In this document: piece after piece, positions 1-8,347 of the stretch
How the letters are laid out: the number at the start of each line of letters is the position of its first letter
Position numbering within the stretch: the first letter of the stretch is position 1
Assembly (NCBI RefSeq): GCF_013618625.1
Contig: NZ_JABRWO010000008.1
Coordinates: 62,001-126,000, forward strand
From: Bremerella alba
GTDB taxonomy: Bacteria > Planctomycetota > Planctomycetia > Pirellulales > Pirellulaceae
Length of the DNA stretch: 64,000 nt
Reading direction: 5' to 3'
Program-made: the position numbers and the translations under genes
The notes under the pieces: generated by a model
Seen by the model: only the letters and a program-made list of their open reading frames with translations
Told to the model about the DNA's origin: nothing
Databases searched by the model: none

Positions 1-371
1 CTCGATTGAATCGGCCCCATGCCGTCGAGTGGGTTCCCCAGCGGATCGACCACGCGGCCGAGCACTGCGTCACCAACAGGAACGGAAAGCAGCGTCCCGA
101 GGGCTTTGACTTCGTCACCTTCTTTAATGGTGAGGTAGTTACCCAGAATAATCACACCGACACTGTTTTCTTCGAGATTGAAGGCCAGGCCGATTGTGCC
201 GTTGGGGAACTCGACCATTTCACCGGCCATAATGCCGGAAAGGCCATAGACCCGAGCGATACCGTCACCCACTTCCAGGACACGTCCAACTTCTCGCACG
301 TCAATTTGCGTGTCGAACTGTTGGATTTCCTGCTTGATGACAGAAGCGATTTCGTCCGCGTTGAATTTCAT
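1..371 (-). CDS. atpA: ATP synthase F1 subunit alpha, N-terminal part (cut by window edge)
   Basis: This is the N-terminal ~123 residues of the alpha subunit of F1, the nucleotide-binding but mostly non-catalytic subunit of ATP synthase. The start is the ATG at 371; the reading frame runs off the left edge. It begins [16 protein letters not shown] and continues through the beta-barrel 'crown' domain with [29 protein letters not shown] and the [15 protein letters not shown] segment, all typical of AtpA. The stop of atpH lies 20 nt upstream, so it belongs to the same minus-strand operon. The Walker A region lies outside the window. Confidence 0.96.
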   Translation of the reverse strand, partial: MKFNADEIASVIKQEIQQFDTQIDVREVGRVLEVGDGIARVYGLSGIMAGEMVEFPNGTIGLAFNLEENSVGVIILGNYLTIKEGDEVKALGTLLSVPVGDAVLGRVVDPLGNPLDGMGPIQS

Positions 372-391
372 GGAACTTACCGTCTACTGCT

Positions 392-1024
392 TTAACTCTG
401 CGTTGAATTGGTGAATCGCTCGAGCGACGCCTTCGCCTGCCGAGCCGTGGTTTCGAGAGCCTTTTGCCGAAGCTGCTTCAGTCGGTTGGCGACACTGCCA
501 TCAAAGACGGTGTCCCCAACATGCAGGACCAGTCCGCCGATGACACTAGGATCGACTTCCGACTTGAGAACGACTTCGCGCCCCAGCTTTGCTTTCAGAC
601 TGGCCGTTAAGCTGTCCGAGAGTTCCTGAGGAAGTTCGGTAGCCGTTTTTGCGGTGACTTCGACCAGGCCGAGACGCTCGTTGTTGAGCTTCACGGCGGC
701 ATCGTAAATTTCCCGCAAGCAGTTTTGTCGATCGTGCTGGGTGACCACCTTCAAAAAGGTGAGCAAGACGGAATTCATCTTGTCGCCGAAGGCTTTGTCC
801 AGCACCGCGATACGCTGCTCTTCCGAAAGAATACTGCCAGAGATCACATGGCGAAGATCGTCGCGTTGGGCGATTACGTCGTGGATCAACGAGCCGAATT
901 CGTCCAGGACAACCTCGGTCTGGCCTGCATCATCGGCTGCTCCCAGCAATGCCTTGGCATATACTGAGCCAATCCGTTGCCGGCTGAGATCGAACGTCTG
1001 TTTGTCGGAAGATGTTCCAGCCAT
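392..1024 (-). CDS. atpH: ATP synthase F1 subunit delta
   Basis: A 210-residue delta (OSCP-like) subunit, which joins the top of the F1 head to the peripheral stalk. The N-terminal half (RIGSVYAKALLGAADD) matches the helical domain that binds alpha, and the C-terminal half contains the family motif region VVLKSEVDPSVIGGLVLHVGDTVFDGSV. The length is slightly above the usual ~180 residues because of a short polar N-terminus and a C-terminal tail. It lies between atpF and atpA, the normal order, with a 62-nt gap to atpF. The ATG at 1024 is the only good start. Confidence 0.95.
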   Translation of the reverse strand: MAGTSSDKQTFDLSRQRIGSVYAKALLGAADDAGQTEVVLDEFGSLIHDVIAQRDDLRHVISGSILSEEQRIAVLDKAFGDKMNSVLLTFLKVVTQHDRQNCLREIYDAAVKLNNERLGLVEVTAKTATELPQELSDSLTASLKAKLGREVVLKSEVDPSVIGGLVLHVGDTVFDGSVANRLKQLRQKALETTARQAKASLERFTNSTQS

Positions 1025-1086
1025 GGTGCTGAAGGATATCCTGGCGGAGGTAAAGTCGTAATGGGATTTCGATAACGCAGAGCGAC

Positions 1087-1851
1087 TTAGTTGTTACTAG
1101 GCAGCTTGGAAATCGAATCCTGAATCAAATTTGCGTGGTCTTCTGGGGTCAATTCCTTGCGGGTAATTTGTCCCGCCAGGTCGACGGCCATATTGACCGA
1201 AGCTTGAGCTAGTTCGTTGATGGCGGAACCCTTGGCAGCATCGATTTCGCGGATCGCACGATCTCGCTCTGCCGAGGCCGACTGCTGGGCAGCCGCTACG
1301 ATCTGCTTGGCCTTGTCGTCGGCCAGTTTGATCGCTTCGTCCCGCATCTGCTTGATTTCCTGTTGGGCTTCGGAAAGCTGACGAGTGTACTCGGCTAACT
1401 TGGCGTTGGCTTGTTCGTACATCTCTTCGGCCTTCTTCATCTTGCCCTCCATCGAATTCTCACGGGCTTTGAGGCCATTGAGAATCGGCGTCCAGGCAAA
1501 CATGCCCAACACAACCACCAGCAAGAGGAACACAATCAACGTAAACAGCGCCAAATCGAGACTCGGCTCGTGTGGTGCTGAGAGCATTTCGCTCCCGTCG
1601 TTGTGCGATAGGTCATGAGGATTGCCATGGCCGTGATCCTCATCGGCATGCTCGCCTTCGGCATGCTCCGCGTCATCCGCGTGCTCTGCCGGGTTGGCAG
1701 GTGCATCTTCAGCGGCGGCCATGGGCGCAGGATCTGACTCCGCAGGCTGGGCTTCGTCATCCTGGGACCAAGCCGGAGCCAGGAAGATGCCCAATAGCAG
1801 GAGGACCGTGAGACCACTCCAATGCGTGCGTTTCAAATAGGTGCTGCGCAT
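1087..1851 (-). CDS. atpF: ATP synthase Fo subunit b with signal-peptide-like and His/Asp/Glu-rich N-terminus
   Basis: The peripheral-stalk b subunit. I place the start at the ATG at 1851 (254 residues) because the longer open frame to 1962 would overlap atpE by 50 nt and adds an Arg-rich stretch unlike this family. From this start the protein begins with a hydrophobic, signal-peptide-like segment (residues ~12-28, ending APAWSQ), then ~65 acidic and histidine-rich residues (repeated HADD/HAEG/HGHG), then the real membrane helix (~98-118, LFTLIVFLLLVVVLGMF) and a long coiled coil (~125-235). Usual b subunits are ~160 residues with the membrane helix at the extreme N-terminus, so the N-terminal ~90 residues are an addition. 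Confidence 0.9.
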   Translation of the reverse strand: MRSTYLKRTHWSGLTVLLLLGIFLAPAWSQDDEAQPAESDPAPMAAAEDAPANPAEHADDAEHAEGEHADEDHGHGNPHDLSHNDGSEMLSAPHEPSLDLALFTLIVFLLLVVVLGMFAWTPILNGLKARENSMEGKMKKAEEMYEQANAKLAEYTRQLSEAQQEIKQMRDEAIKLADDKAKQIVAAAQQSASAERDRAIREIDAAKGSAINELAQASVNMAVDLAGQITRKELTPEDHANLIQDSISKLPSNN

Positions 1852-1912
1852 ATCTAATCTATTCCGGAAATGCTGGGGGAACGAAAGCAAACGGCGTCGA
1901 CGACGCAAATAA

Positions 1913-2203
1913 TTAAGGGCCGAACCAGCAAATAACCAGCGCGAAGAAGGTAAAACCTTCAATCAGAGCCGCGGCGATAATCATGGCCGTTTGGATGTTA
2001 CCGGAAACTTCCGGTTGACGAGCCATGCTTTCCAGGGCACTGGCAGCCAGCTTACCGATACCGTAACCGGCACCGATAACCACCAAACCGATACCGATGT
2101 AGTTCAGTTTCAGGTCACCCACATTGCTTTGGGCCATGGCGGGAGCAGTAAGTGCCAGCAAAGCAAAAACACTCATGATGCTCAATTTGACAAAGTTGAT
2201 CAC
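1913..2203 (-). CDS. atpE: ATP synthase Fo subunit c with leader peptide
   Basis: The c-ring proteolipid, 96 residues. A cleavable-looking leader (residues ~1-24, ending APAMAQ) precedes a helical hairpin: helix 1 IGIGLVVIGAGYGIGKLA, polar loop ARQPE (the RQP loop that touches gamma/epsilon) and helix 2 with the ion-carrying Glu in AALIEGFTFFALV. Helix 1 lacks the Gln of the sodium-binding motif, so I infer proton coupling. The start is the GTG at 2203, preceded by GAGGAG with a 9-nt spacer. It follows atpB after a 115-nt gap and precedes atpF. Confidence 0.94.
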   Translation of the reverse strand: MINFVKLSIMSVFALLALTAPAMAQSNVGDLKLNYIGIGLVVIGAGYGIGKLAASALESMARQPEVSGNIQTAMIIAAALIEGFTFFALVICWFGP

Positions 2204-2318
2204 GGAACAGGTCTCCTCAACCGTAACAAAAGGCGTTTACGCGTATTTCAGTGAAACAAAAAGTAAATTCAAAACGAAAGCGATGCGGGCGATGACCTTG
2301 CCGGTCAGCCTCATCCAC

Positions 2319-3554
2319 TTAGTGACTATGTGTCTCTGAGTTGATGAACAACGCCGTAAGCAAAGCGAAGACGTATGCCTGAAGGAAAGCCACGAATAGT
2401 TCGAGGCAACTCAAAAGCACACTACCAACCAAAATCACACCAACAATCGGCCAAGCTACCGCACTGGGCACCCCAACCGCTGTTTGTATTTGTACTGCTA
2501 ATCCCATGATGGCTAAAAGCACCACGTGCCCGGCGACCATGTTCGCTAAAAGACGAATGCCAAGCACCGCGTGTTTAATCAGTAAGCCCAATAACTCGAT
2601 CACGAACATCATCGGTTTGATGACAATGGAGATGACCAAGGGAAGTTCCATGCTGGGAACCAGATTGAGCCAGACGCCGAGTGTGCCGAATTCTTTCGCA
2701 CCAGCCCCCATGCCTATAAATAGCACCGCGAGGGCTAGGGTGACCGTGACACTAATCGAACCGGTCGGGGAACCCATCCAGGGAATCAAACCAAACAGGT
2801 TACAACCCAGGATGAAGAAGAACAGGGTCCACAAGATCGGAACGAACTTGTCGGCACCATGGTGAATATTTGCTTTGGCGACGTCTTGGCGTAGGAACAC
2901 GATGAAGACGTCGATCAGGTTCCAAAACCAACCTTTGGGCAGTTGGCCCTTGGAAACGCGTTTTGCATACGCAATGAAAACAACCGAGATGATCACGGCC
3001 ACGAACAATTCGATCACCATGAACTTCGAGATGGCGAAGCCTGCTTCCTTTTGGTAAAGGTTGCGAAGCTCGCCACCAAACGGCTGCGGAATCAAGATCT
3101 TGCCGCTAAGCGCGTGGTTGTAGCCATCGACCTTGGTCGGTGCCCAGCTAACATGCTGGTGATCGGCAGGTAATTCCTTGTACTGCGCGACGGTGTAGTC
3201 GTCGGCAATCTCTTCACCCAGAATGGCCCACTCCAACTCGTCGCCACCCAAGGTCAGGTTTTCTGCTGCCTTGTGGTTGAGGAATCGCTTGACTGGTTTG
3301 CCGTGGTTACCAGGCATGTGCAACCAATGTTCGTACTCTTCCAGGAAAGCGCCTTCGCTGGGCAGCCCCTTAGCACCTTCTTCTTCCAGGCGGTGATACA
3401 CCTCGTGGGCTTGCCACGTTTGGAAGTTTGAGTCGAGTTTGACCCAAACATCAGGGAAGTCGGAATGAGACTCGTGATCACGCTTCCACAGCCACTTCGG
3501 AACCTCGAAGTAGTAACTATCTTTGATGTGGAGCAGGATCTCGTCAGCGGCCAT
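2319..3554 (-). CDS. atpB: ATP synthase Fo subunit a with long N-terminal extension
   Basis: The a subunit, which forms the two proton half-channels beside the c-ring. It has 411 residues against ~240-290 in most bacteria. The C-terminal ~235 residues carry the membrane helices, the essential Arg in LGIRLLANMVAGH (residue ~338) and the final ELFVAFLQAYVFALL helix. The first ~175 residues are soluble and rich in His, Trp and acidic residues; they include a short conserved-looking DSYYFEVPKWLW start and a long segment I cannot match to a known domain. The gene begins at the ATG at 3554, four nt after the stop of the upstream gene at 3558, so translation is probably coupled. Confidence 0.93.
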   Translation of the reverse strand: MAADEILLHIKDSYYFEVPKWLWKRDHESHSDFPDVWVKLDSNFQTWQAHEVYHRLEEEGAKGLPSEGAFLEEYEHWLHMPGNHGKPVKRFLNHKAAENLTLGGDELEWAILGEEIADDYTVAQYKELPADHQHVSWAPTKVDGYNHALSGKILIPQPFGGELRNLYQKEAGFAISKFMVIELFVAVIISVVFIAYAKRVSKGQLPKGWFWNLIDVFIVFLRQDVAKANIHHGADKFVPILWTLFFFILGCNLFGLIPWMGSPTGSISVTVTLALAVLFIGMGAGAKEFGTLGVWLNLVPSMELPLVISIVIKPMMFVIELLGLLIKHAVLGIRLLANMVAGHVVLLAIMGLAVQIQTAVGVPSAVAWPIVGVILVGSVLLSCLELFVAFLQAYVFALLTALFINSETHSH

Positions 3555-3557
3555 CGG

Positions 3558-4004
3558 CTAAACGGCTTTCTTAATAGTGGATGTCTGCGATACGAGTTGG
3601 ACAGCCAATATGGTTTCGACCACGAGGGTCAAAAGGTAATAGACCAATATCATGCCAAACAATCCGGCCTCAGCAAGCGGGCCACCAGCTTTGTGCATCA
3701 ACATTCCAAAAACTAGTGGAATTCCCGCGCGGAAAAACATTCCGAGCAGAACAGATTGAACACGGAGTTCGGTGTTTCTTAGGAAAATGGCCGTCAGAAT
3801 AGCGGCTTCCATCGCGAAAAGTACCACCGCTGCGGCGGTGATGGCGGCGAAGACACCGTGAATCTCGAATCGGGTATAGCCATAGGCCGCGAAGAACGGG
3901 AACACTCCGAGCACTCCTAGCAGCATCCACAGGCATGGCAGGAAGTCATGCCATCCCAGATGGGCGTTCTGCTTTTCAGAAGCGTTAGCTTTAGGAGTAT
4001 TCAT
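3558..4004 (-). CDS. small membrane protein of the ATP synthase operon (AtpI-like)
   Basis: A 148-residue very hydrophobic protein with four predicted membrane segments (roughly residues 25-45, 50-75, 85-105 and 112-138). Position directly before atpB and topology match the AtpI/ATP synthase protein I group, whose members help c-ring assembly or magnesium uptake; sequence similarity is too weak for me to give a symbol. The ATG at 4004 is preceded in frame by a GTG at 4007, and either could start translation. It ends 4 nt before atpB. Confidence 0.75.
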   Translation of the reverse strand: MNTPKANASEKQNAHLGWHDFLPCLWMLLGVLGVFPFFAAYGYTRFEIHGVFAAITAAAVVLFAMEAAILTAIFLRNTELRVQSVLLGMFFRAGIPLVFGMLMHKAGGPLAEAGLFGMILVYYLLTLVVETILAVQLVSQTSTIKKAV

Positions 4005-4024
4005 CACTTCGTCTTGCGGGGCAT

Positions 4025-4354
4025 TCAGGGCTGCGGAGGTTTAAGCGAGTCGTCTTGACTCGGCTCGCCGGGGGCGTCCTCTGCGCGTCCGCTTTTCTGT
4101 TCGGTGGTGGCCATCAGCACCAAGTGCGTCATGCCAAAAACAAGTCCGACAAAAAATCCAATGAGTGCGAATATGGAAAACTGAAAGCCCAGGGTCTGGT
4201 CGAGCCAATAACCCAGCAAGCCTGGCACAACCATCTCGCCACAGATTGAAAAAATCCGTCCTACCCAGAGGTAGGCGCTCGCAATCGGAGACATGTCCGC
4301 TTGGAGGCGAGGTGCCAAGGCGTTTGCCTTTGCTAAAGGGGACTTCCGGCTCAC
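4025..4354 (-). CDS. AtpZ/AtpI-like protein, first gene of the ATP synthase operon
   Basis: A 109-residue protein with two membrane helices: ICGEMVVPGLLGYWLDQTLG and FALIGFFVGLVFGMTHLVLM. The GYWLD motif and the second Gly-rich helix are typical of the AtpZ/AtpI family encoded at the front of atp operons. The C-terminal ~25 residues are charged and cytoplasmic. The first possible start is the GTG at 4354, close behind an AGGAAA; an internal ATG at 4294 (Met21) is the alternative. A possible promoter lies at 4399-4427. Confidence 0.8.
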   Translation of the reverse strand: MSRKSPLAKANALAPRLQADMSPIASAYLWVGRIFSICGEMVVPGLLGYWLDQTLGFQFSIFALIGFFVGLVFGMTHLVLMATTEQKSGRAEDAPGEPSQDDSLKPPQP

Positions 4355-4398
4355 TTTCCTATAGGCAGGTTGGAGCTTGCCGCGAACTCATGGCGGTC

Positions 4399-4427
4399 AA
4401 TCTATTTCATCCCAAGGGCAGGGTCAA
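4399..4427 (-). promoter_or_regulatory. possible sigma70-type promoter of the ATP synthase operon
   Basis: Read on the minus strand, TTGACC (4427-4422) and TAGATT (4404-4399) are separated by exactly 17 nt, about 45 nt upstream of the first gene of the atp operon. Four to five of six bases agree with each E. coli consensus box. No other good pair is seen nearer the gene, but planctomycete promoters are poorly characterised, so this is only a candidate. Confidence 0.35.
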
Positions 4428-5095
4428 TCAGGTGAAACCGCCGGAGCGAGGGAATTCGTGGAATTTTTCACAATGTCCATCTCGGCCCTTTCAGAATCAA
4501 ACTGTGGGCACTGCCGGTGGGGTGTTCAATGCGGCTCTTAGGTGCTGTTGGCTTCGATCGATGCTTGGCCTTCGAACCGATGCGATTAGCATCTGGCAAG
4601 AAATCTTTCGCAGAACGCATATCTTCTGGAAATATGCAAAACCAGAATCACTTTACGGGCGTATCACCTGGCAGTGGTACGTTGCATTTCTACCTCGGTT
4701 TGGCTACAATGGGACCGTGTCGCTGTCCTTGAAAAGCCACCCTGTAGGGCTGTTTCTGGTTCGCTCAGAAGCAGTGCATGGCATCTGCCCATAAAGTCCG
4801 CTATATGCGGTTTAATGGGGTGGATTTTGGCTTCAGCCTCGCGGCATATGTTGCTTATCGAGCGACGAGATCAACCTACCCAACAATCCATTAGCCAATT
4901 GCATCCCCGTAATTGGCCTTTTCGCAAGTTCATTTCACTTTCCTTTTCACTTGCGTTTCAGGTGAAGCTTCTGCTCAGGGATCGAGCGGGGCGTGTCGAG
5001 TGACTCTAGTCATGGACGGCGACCCTCAGATTTATATTGCCTCGGGGCGACGTTGTTACTCCCCCGGTCGATGTAGGCCACACATCCTTTGAGCC

Positions 5096-5101
5096 AGGAG
5101 G
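5096..5101 (+). promoter_or_regulatory. ribosome binding site deciding a TTG start
   Basis: AGGAGG lies 7 nt before the TTG at 5109. No ATG or GTG with a comparable site occurs in this frame, so the site fixes the start of the DUF4912 gene at TTG rather than the upstream ATG at 5037, which has no ribosome site. Confidence 0.75.
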
Positions 5102-5108
5102 ACTAACC

Positions 5109-6323
5109 TTGATCACCGCTGCTTCACTTAAGGAATATACAGCAAAGGATTTAGCCCAAATGGCGAAGCGTCGTGGTGTGACCGGTTGGCACGCGATGCG
5201 TAAGGATGAACTCGTCAAGGCGTTGATCAAAGCCGCCAAATCGAGTGCTGTTTCGGCCAAGAGCAAATCCACCGCGAAGACGTCCAAAAAGACCAAGCCA
5301 GCCCCTGTGAAAGCGTTGGCATCGGTTGCGGACAAACCGAAGAAGTCTCCGGCCGCCAAGGCCAAACCGGCAGCACCGGCCAAGCGGCGTGCCGCGAAGC
5401 CTAAGCCAGCCAAGGCATCTGACCCGAAAGTGGTTGAGTCAATTCGTTCGATGTACGAACAGCGTCAGGCCGCTAAAGACCTGGGAACGAACCCAACCGA
5501 TCAGAACGGCCCTGACCGGCTCGTTTTAATGGTTCGCGATTCTTACTGGCTGCATGCCTGTTGGGAAGTTTCCCGTAAGGCCATCGATCGCGCCAAGGCA
5601 GCTTTGGCCCAAGACTGGCATACTTCGACGCCGGTACTTCGCGTGACCGAAGTCGATGGAGAAGTTATGACCAGTGGTTCCGAGCGACTGGTTAAGCAGA
5701 TCGAAATCCATGGTGGTGTCAAGAATTGGTATATCGACGTCGTTGAGCCTCCGAAAAGCTATCGTTGCCATTTGGGTTATTTAGCTGCCAATGGAAGGTT
5801 CCACGCGATTGCTCGCAGCAATATGGTGACCACCCCACGGCCTGGCTCCTGTGAAGAGATTGACGGGAATTGGGGTGATGTGGCCGACAACGTCGAGAAA
5901 ATCTACGCTCTTAGTGGTGGTGCCGACGAAGAGCATTCCGATGGCGAACTGCGTGAAATGCTCGAGCAGCGTTTCCGCCGCCCCGTGGGCATGCCGATGG
6001 CTGCTCGCTTGGGCTTGGTGGGAGATCAGTTCTCCAATGGTAAGCCGAATCATGACTTCGACCTTAATATTGAAGTCGAGATGATCGTTTGCGGTTCGAC
6101 CAAAGCTGGGTCCTATGTCACGCTATCTGGCGAGCCAGTTAAGGTGCGTGAAGATGGGACGTTCATGGTGAAAATGGACTTCCCTGATAAGCGTCAGATC
6201 TTCCCGATCGTAGCTCGCTCGAAGGATGGCCTCGAGCAGCGGACGATTGCCTTGGCCGTGGAACGTAACACCAAGGCCATGGATCCGATTTCACACGATC
6301 CTCGCGAGTCCAACGGCAGCTAA
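5109..6323 (+). CDS. DUF4912 protein with Rho/SAP-like N-terminal domain
   Basis: A 404-residue protein. Residues ~1-40 (EYTAKDLAQMAKRRGV, then MRKDELVKALIKA) match the helix-extended-loop-helix fold of Rho-N/SAP nucleic-acid-binding domains. Residues ~45-110 are a Lys/Ala/Pro-rich linker like bacterial histone H1 tails. The remainder (~130-380) is a DUF4912 region with DRLVLMVRDSYWLHACWEVS and a second beta-rich half containing YVTLSGEPVKVREDGTF. DUF4912 proteins have no proven function. The TTG start is chosen on the AGGAGG at 5096. A strong terminator follows at 6412-6447, so it is probably monocistronic. Confidence 0.88.
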   Translation: MITAASLKEYTAKDLAQMAKRRGVTGWHAMRKDELVKALIKAAKSSAVSAKSKSTAKTSKKTKPAPVKALASVADKPKKSPAAKAKPAAPAKRRAAKPKPAKASDPKVVESIRSMYEQRQAAKDLGTNPTDQNGPDRLVLMVRDSYWLHACWEVSRKAIDRAKAALAQDWHTSTPVLRVTEVDGEVMTSGSERLVKQIEIHGGVKNWYIDVVEPPKSYRCHLGYLAANGRFHAIARSNMVTTPRPGSCEEIDGNWGDVADNVEKIYALSGGADEEHSDGELREMLEQRFRRPVGMPMAARLGLVGDQFSNGKPNHDFDLNIEVEMIVCGSTKAGSYVTLSGEPVKVREDGTFMVKMDFPDKRQIFPIVARSKDGLEQRTIALAVERNTKAMDPISHDPRESNGS

Positions 6324-6411
6324 GAAAGCCGTCGCTCTCGTAACGAAAGAAGGAATTTGCAAAGAATTCCTTCTAAATTATTCGGCATCTGAGCATTCAA
6401 ATTCGCGCAAG

Positions 6412-6447
6412 GGTTGGTACGATTGAGAGAGCGTACCAACCTTTTTT
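6412..6447 (+). terminator. rho-independent terminator after the DUF4912 gene
   Basis: A perfect 10-bp stem, GGTTGGTACG at 6412-6421 and CGTACCAACC at 6432-6441, encloses a 10-nt loop and is followed by six T (6442-6447). A second hairpin just upstream (6348-6357 with 6365-6374, AGAAGGAATT/AATTCCTTCT) has no T tract and may stabilise the mRNA end. Confidence 0.9.
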
Positions 6448-6471
6448 CGTTTCTTGTTCGAGGTCCTGCCG

Positions 6472-7365
6472 ATGTCCACGTCCCGTCGTGAATTCCTGGC
6501 CAATTGCACTGCAGCCGCGGCTGTTGGTCTTACATTGACAACTCCGGCATCGTTGTTGTCGGCAGATAATACGACGGCTTCCGGTGAGAAACGTATCAAA
6601 AAGTCGGTCAAGATTGGCATGGTGGGTGTGCCAGGGACGCTGGCCGAGAAGATGACCGTCTTGAAGGAATTGGGATTTGACGGGCTCGAACTCAATTCGC
6701 CTGGCGGTCCCGAACCGGAAGAAGTCCGCAAAGCGGTCGAGGTTTCTGGAATTCCCGTGCATGGTGTGGTCGATTCCATCCATTGGAAGACGCGCCTTTC
6801 CGACCCGGACGAAGAGAGTCGTCAGGAGGGGCTCGAGGGTTTGATTACCGCCATCAAGGCCAGCAAAGCCTACGGCGGTACAAGCGTTCTACTTGTCCCC
6901 GGCGTCGTAAACAAAGACGTCACTTATGATCAGTGTTGGGATCGATCGATCGAGCAAATCAAAAAAGCAATTCCAATCGCGAAAGAGCATAACATTCAGA
7001 TCTTGATGGAAAACGTGTGGAACAACTTCCTGACCGATCCGAAAGAAACGGCCCGCTTCATTGACGAGCTAGATAGCGACATGGTGGGGGCGTATTTCGA
7101 CGTGGGAAACACCGTTAAGTATTCGCCACCGCACGAGTGGGTGCCAATTCTCGGGGCCCGTATCAAGAAGCTTGACATCAAAGACTATGGCAAGGGAAAA
7201 GGCTTCGGTGCCAAGCTAATGGAAGGGGATGTCGACTGGCCGAAAGTCATGGCTGAACTTCGTGAGATCGACTACCAAGGCTGGGCGACCGCGGAAATCT
7301 CAGGCGGTGGACGCGAGCGTCTTACGGAAATCGCGGACCGAATGAATCGTATCTTCGCCAGCTAG
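6472..7365 (+). CDS. Tat-exported sugar phosphate isomerase/epimerase-like TIM-barrel protein
   Basis: A 297-residue protein of the AP-endonuclease-2/xylose-isomerase-like superfamily. The ATG at 6472 is chosen because it gives a clean twin-arginine signal (STSRREFLANC, then a hydrophobic stretch to ~30) and has GAGG 8 nt upstream; an ATG at 6454 is less likely. Barrel motifs include LGFDGLELN, ILMENVWNN, VGAYFDVGNT (metal-binding Glu/Asp/His-type positions) and TAEISGGG near the end. Planctomycetes carry many such exported paralogues, thought to act on unusual sugars; the substrate cannot be read from sequence. Confidence 0.88.
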   Translation: MSTSRREFLANCTAAAAVGLTLTTPASLLSADNTTASGEKRIKKSVKIGMVGVPGTLAEKMTVLKELGFDGLELNSPGGPEPEEVRKAVEVSGIPVHGVVDSIHWKTRLSDPDEESRQEGLEGLITAIKASKAYGGTSVLLVPGVVNKDVTYDQCWDRSIEQIKKAIPIAKEHNIQILMENVWNNFLTDPKETARFIDELDSDMVGAYFDVGNTVKYSPPHEWVPILGARIKKLDIKDYGKGKGFGAKLMEGDVDWPKVMAELREIDYQGWATAEISGGGRERLTEIADRMNRIFAS

Positions 7366-7386
7366 TGGGTGAAGGATAAGATTTGA

Positions 7387-7421
7387 GGCTCGTTTGCCAT
7401 TTCAGCAAGCGAGCCCTTTTT
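7387..7421 (+). terminator. terminator after the isomerase-like gene
   Basis: GGCTCGTTTGC (7387-7397) pairs with GCAAGCGAGCC (7405-7415) through 11 positions with one G-U pair, followed by five T (7417-7421). It sits in the 54-bp gap between two convergent genes and its T tract touches the larE stop codon. Confidence 0.85.
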
Positions 7422-8256
7422 AATTCTTGTCGAGCGATACCTGAATCAGTTGATTCAAGCTTCCAGACGTCAGGCCTCCCAAATCGAGTGTGACGAACTT
7501 GAAGCCGATTTCGGTTAAACGTCGCTCTAGCACCTCGCGAGTTTCAGGCTTGGCGATCCACTCGATCGATTCCAACGGGACTTCCAGGCGAGCCAAGTCG
7601 CCGTCGTGAAAACGGACTCGAAGGTCGCGAAGGCCCAGCGACCGTAACGCTTCTTCGGCCAACTCGACCATCATCAGCCGCTCGGACGTGACTTCCACAC
7701 CATACGCAATTCGACTTGCCAGGCAGGGTGAAGCAGGGCGGTCCCACACCGGAATATCCCACTGCTTGGCAATTTCGCGGAGCGTGCTTTTGTCGATCTC
7801 GCACTCCAAAAGAGGTGAACGCACGCCTGCGTTGGTGGCGGCGATCATCCCGGGGCGATGGTCCCCTCGATCGTCGAGATTGGCCCCATTCACGATGACG
7901 GCTGATGCAAAGTGTGCGCGAATCGCCGACAGGTGGTCGTACAGTTCAGACTTACAGTGAAAGCAACGATCAGGTGCGTTAGCCACATAGCCTGGCCGGT
8001 TCAGTTCGCTCGTTTCGATCACCTCGTGACGAATGCCGATGGCCTCGGCTGTTTCTTGAGCGATCTGCAGATCGCGCTGGGCAACGCTGGGGCTTTTCGC
8101 CGTGACGGCAAACGACTTTTCTCCTAACGCAAGCACGGCGGCCTTGGCTACGACGCTGCTGTCGACACCGCCTGAGAACGCAACCAGGCAGGAATCGAGA
8201 TCGTGAAACCAGCTGAGTAGTCGTTCACTAGCTGGCGTGGAAGTGTCGCAAGTCAT
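7420..8256 (-). CDS. larE: ATP-dependent sacrificial sulfur transferase LarE
   Basis: A 278-residue PP-loop ATPase of the LarE family, which adenylates and thiolates the pyridinium precursor of the nickel-pincer nucleotide cofactor (known from lactate racemase). The PP-loop FSGGVDSSVVA is at ~28-38; family motifs NAPDRCFHCKSELY (~91-104), GANLDDRGDHRPGM and SPCLASRIAYG follow. The last contains the cysteine expected to give up its sulfur in single-Cys LarE proteins. larB, larC and larA are not in the window, so it stands alone here. It could serve another thiolation, but the family match is strong. Confidence 0.9.
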   Translation of the reverse strand: MTCDTSTPASERLLSWFHDLDSCLVAFSGGVDSSVVAKAAVLALGEKSFAVTAKSPSVAQRDLQIAQETAEAIGIRHEVIETSELNRPGYVANAPDRCFHCKSELYDHLSAIRAHFASAVIVNGANLDDRGDHRPGMIAATNAGVRSPLLECEIDKSTLREIAKQWDIPVWDRPASPCLASRIAYGVEVTSERLMMVELAEEALRSLGLRDLRVRFHDGDLARLEVPLESIEWIAKPETREVLERRLTEIGFKFVTLDLGGLTSGSLNQLIQVSLDKN

Positions 8257-8347
8257 GGGTAAAGGAAAGCCTGAAGGTGGATGGTGCTGCGAAGTGAATC
8301 AGGGGCGATCTACTATTTTAAACAACTTCTCGGCAAACGGAAAACGC

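Larger units (their letters stand above)
4355..5108. other. non-coding stretch between divergent genes
   Basis: About 750 bases without a convincing gene, lying between the atp operon and the DUF4912 gene. Open frames across it (for example 4165-4794 plus) have no family resemblance, no ribosome site and unnatural composition (Cys/Trp/Arg rich). Seen inside are the possible atp promoter (4399-4427) and a short palindrome TGACTCTAGTCA (5001-5012). I see no RNA gene. Confidence 0.6.

Noticed and set aside
1913-2203. Sodium-type c subunit
   Set aside because: The Gln of the sodium-binding motif in helix 1 is missing; proton coupling is the simpler reading.
4165-4794. 209-residue plus-strand frame across the atp operon start
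   Set aside because: It is antisense to the first atp gene, with Trp/Cys/Arg-rich composition and no family resemblance.
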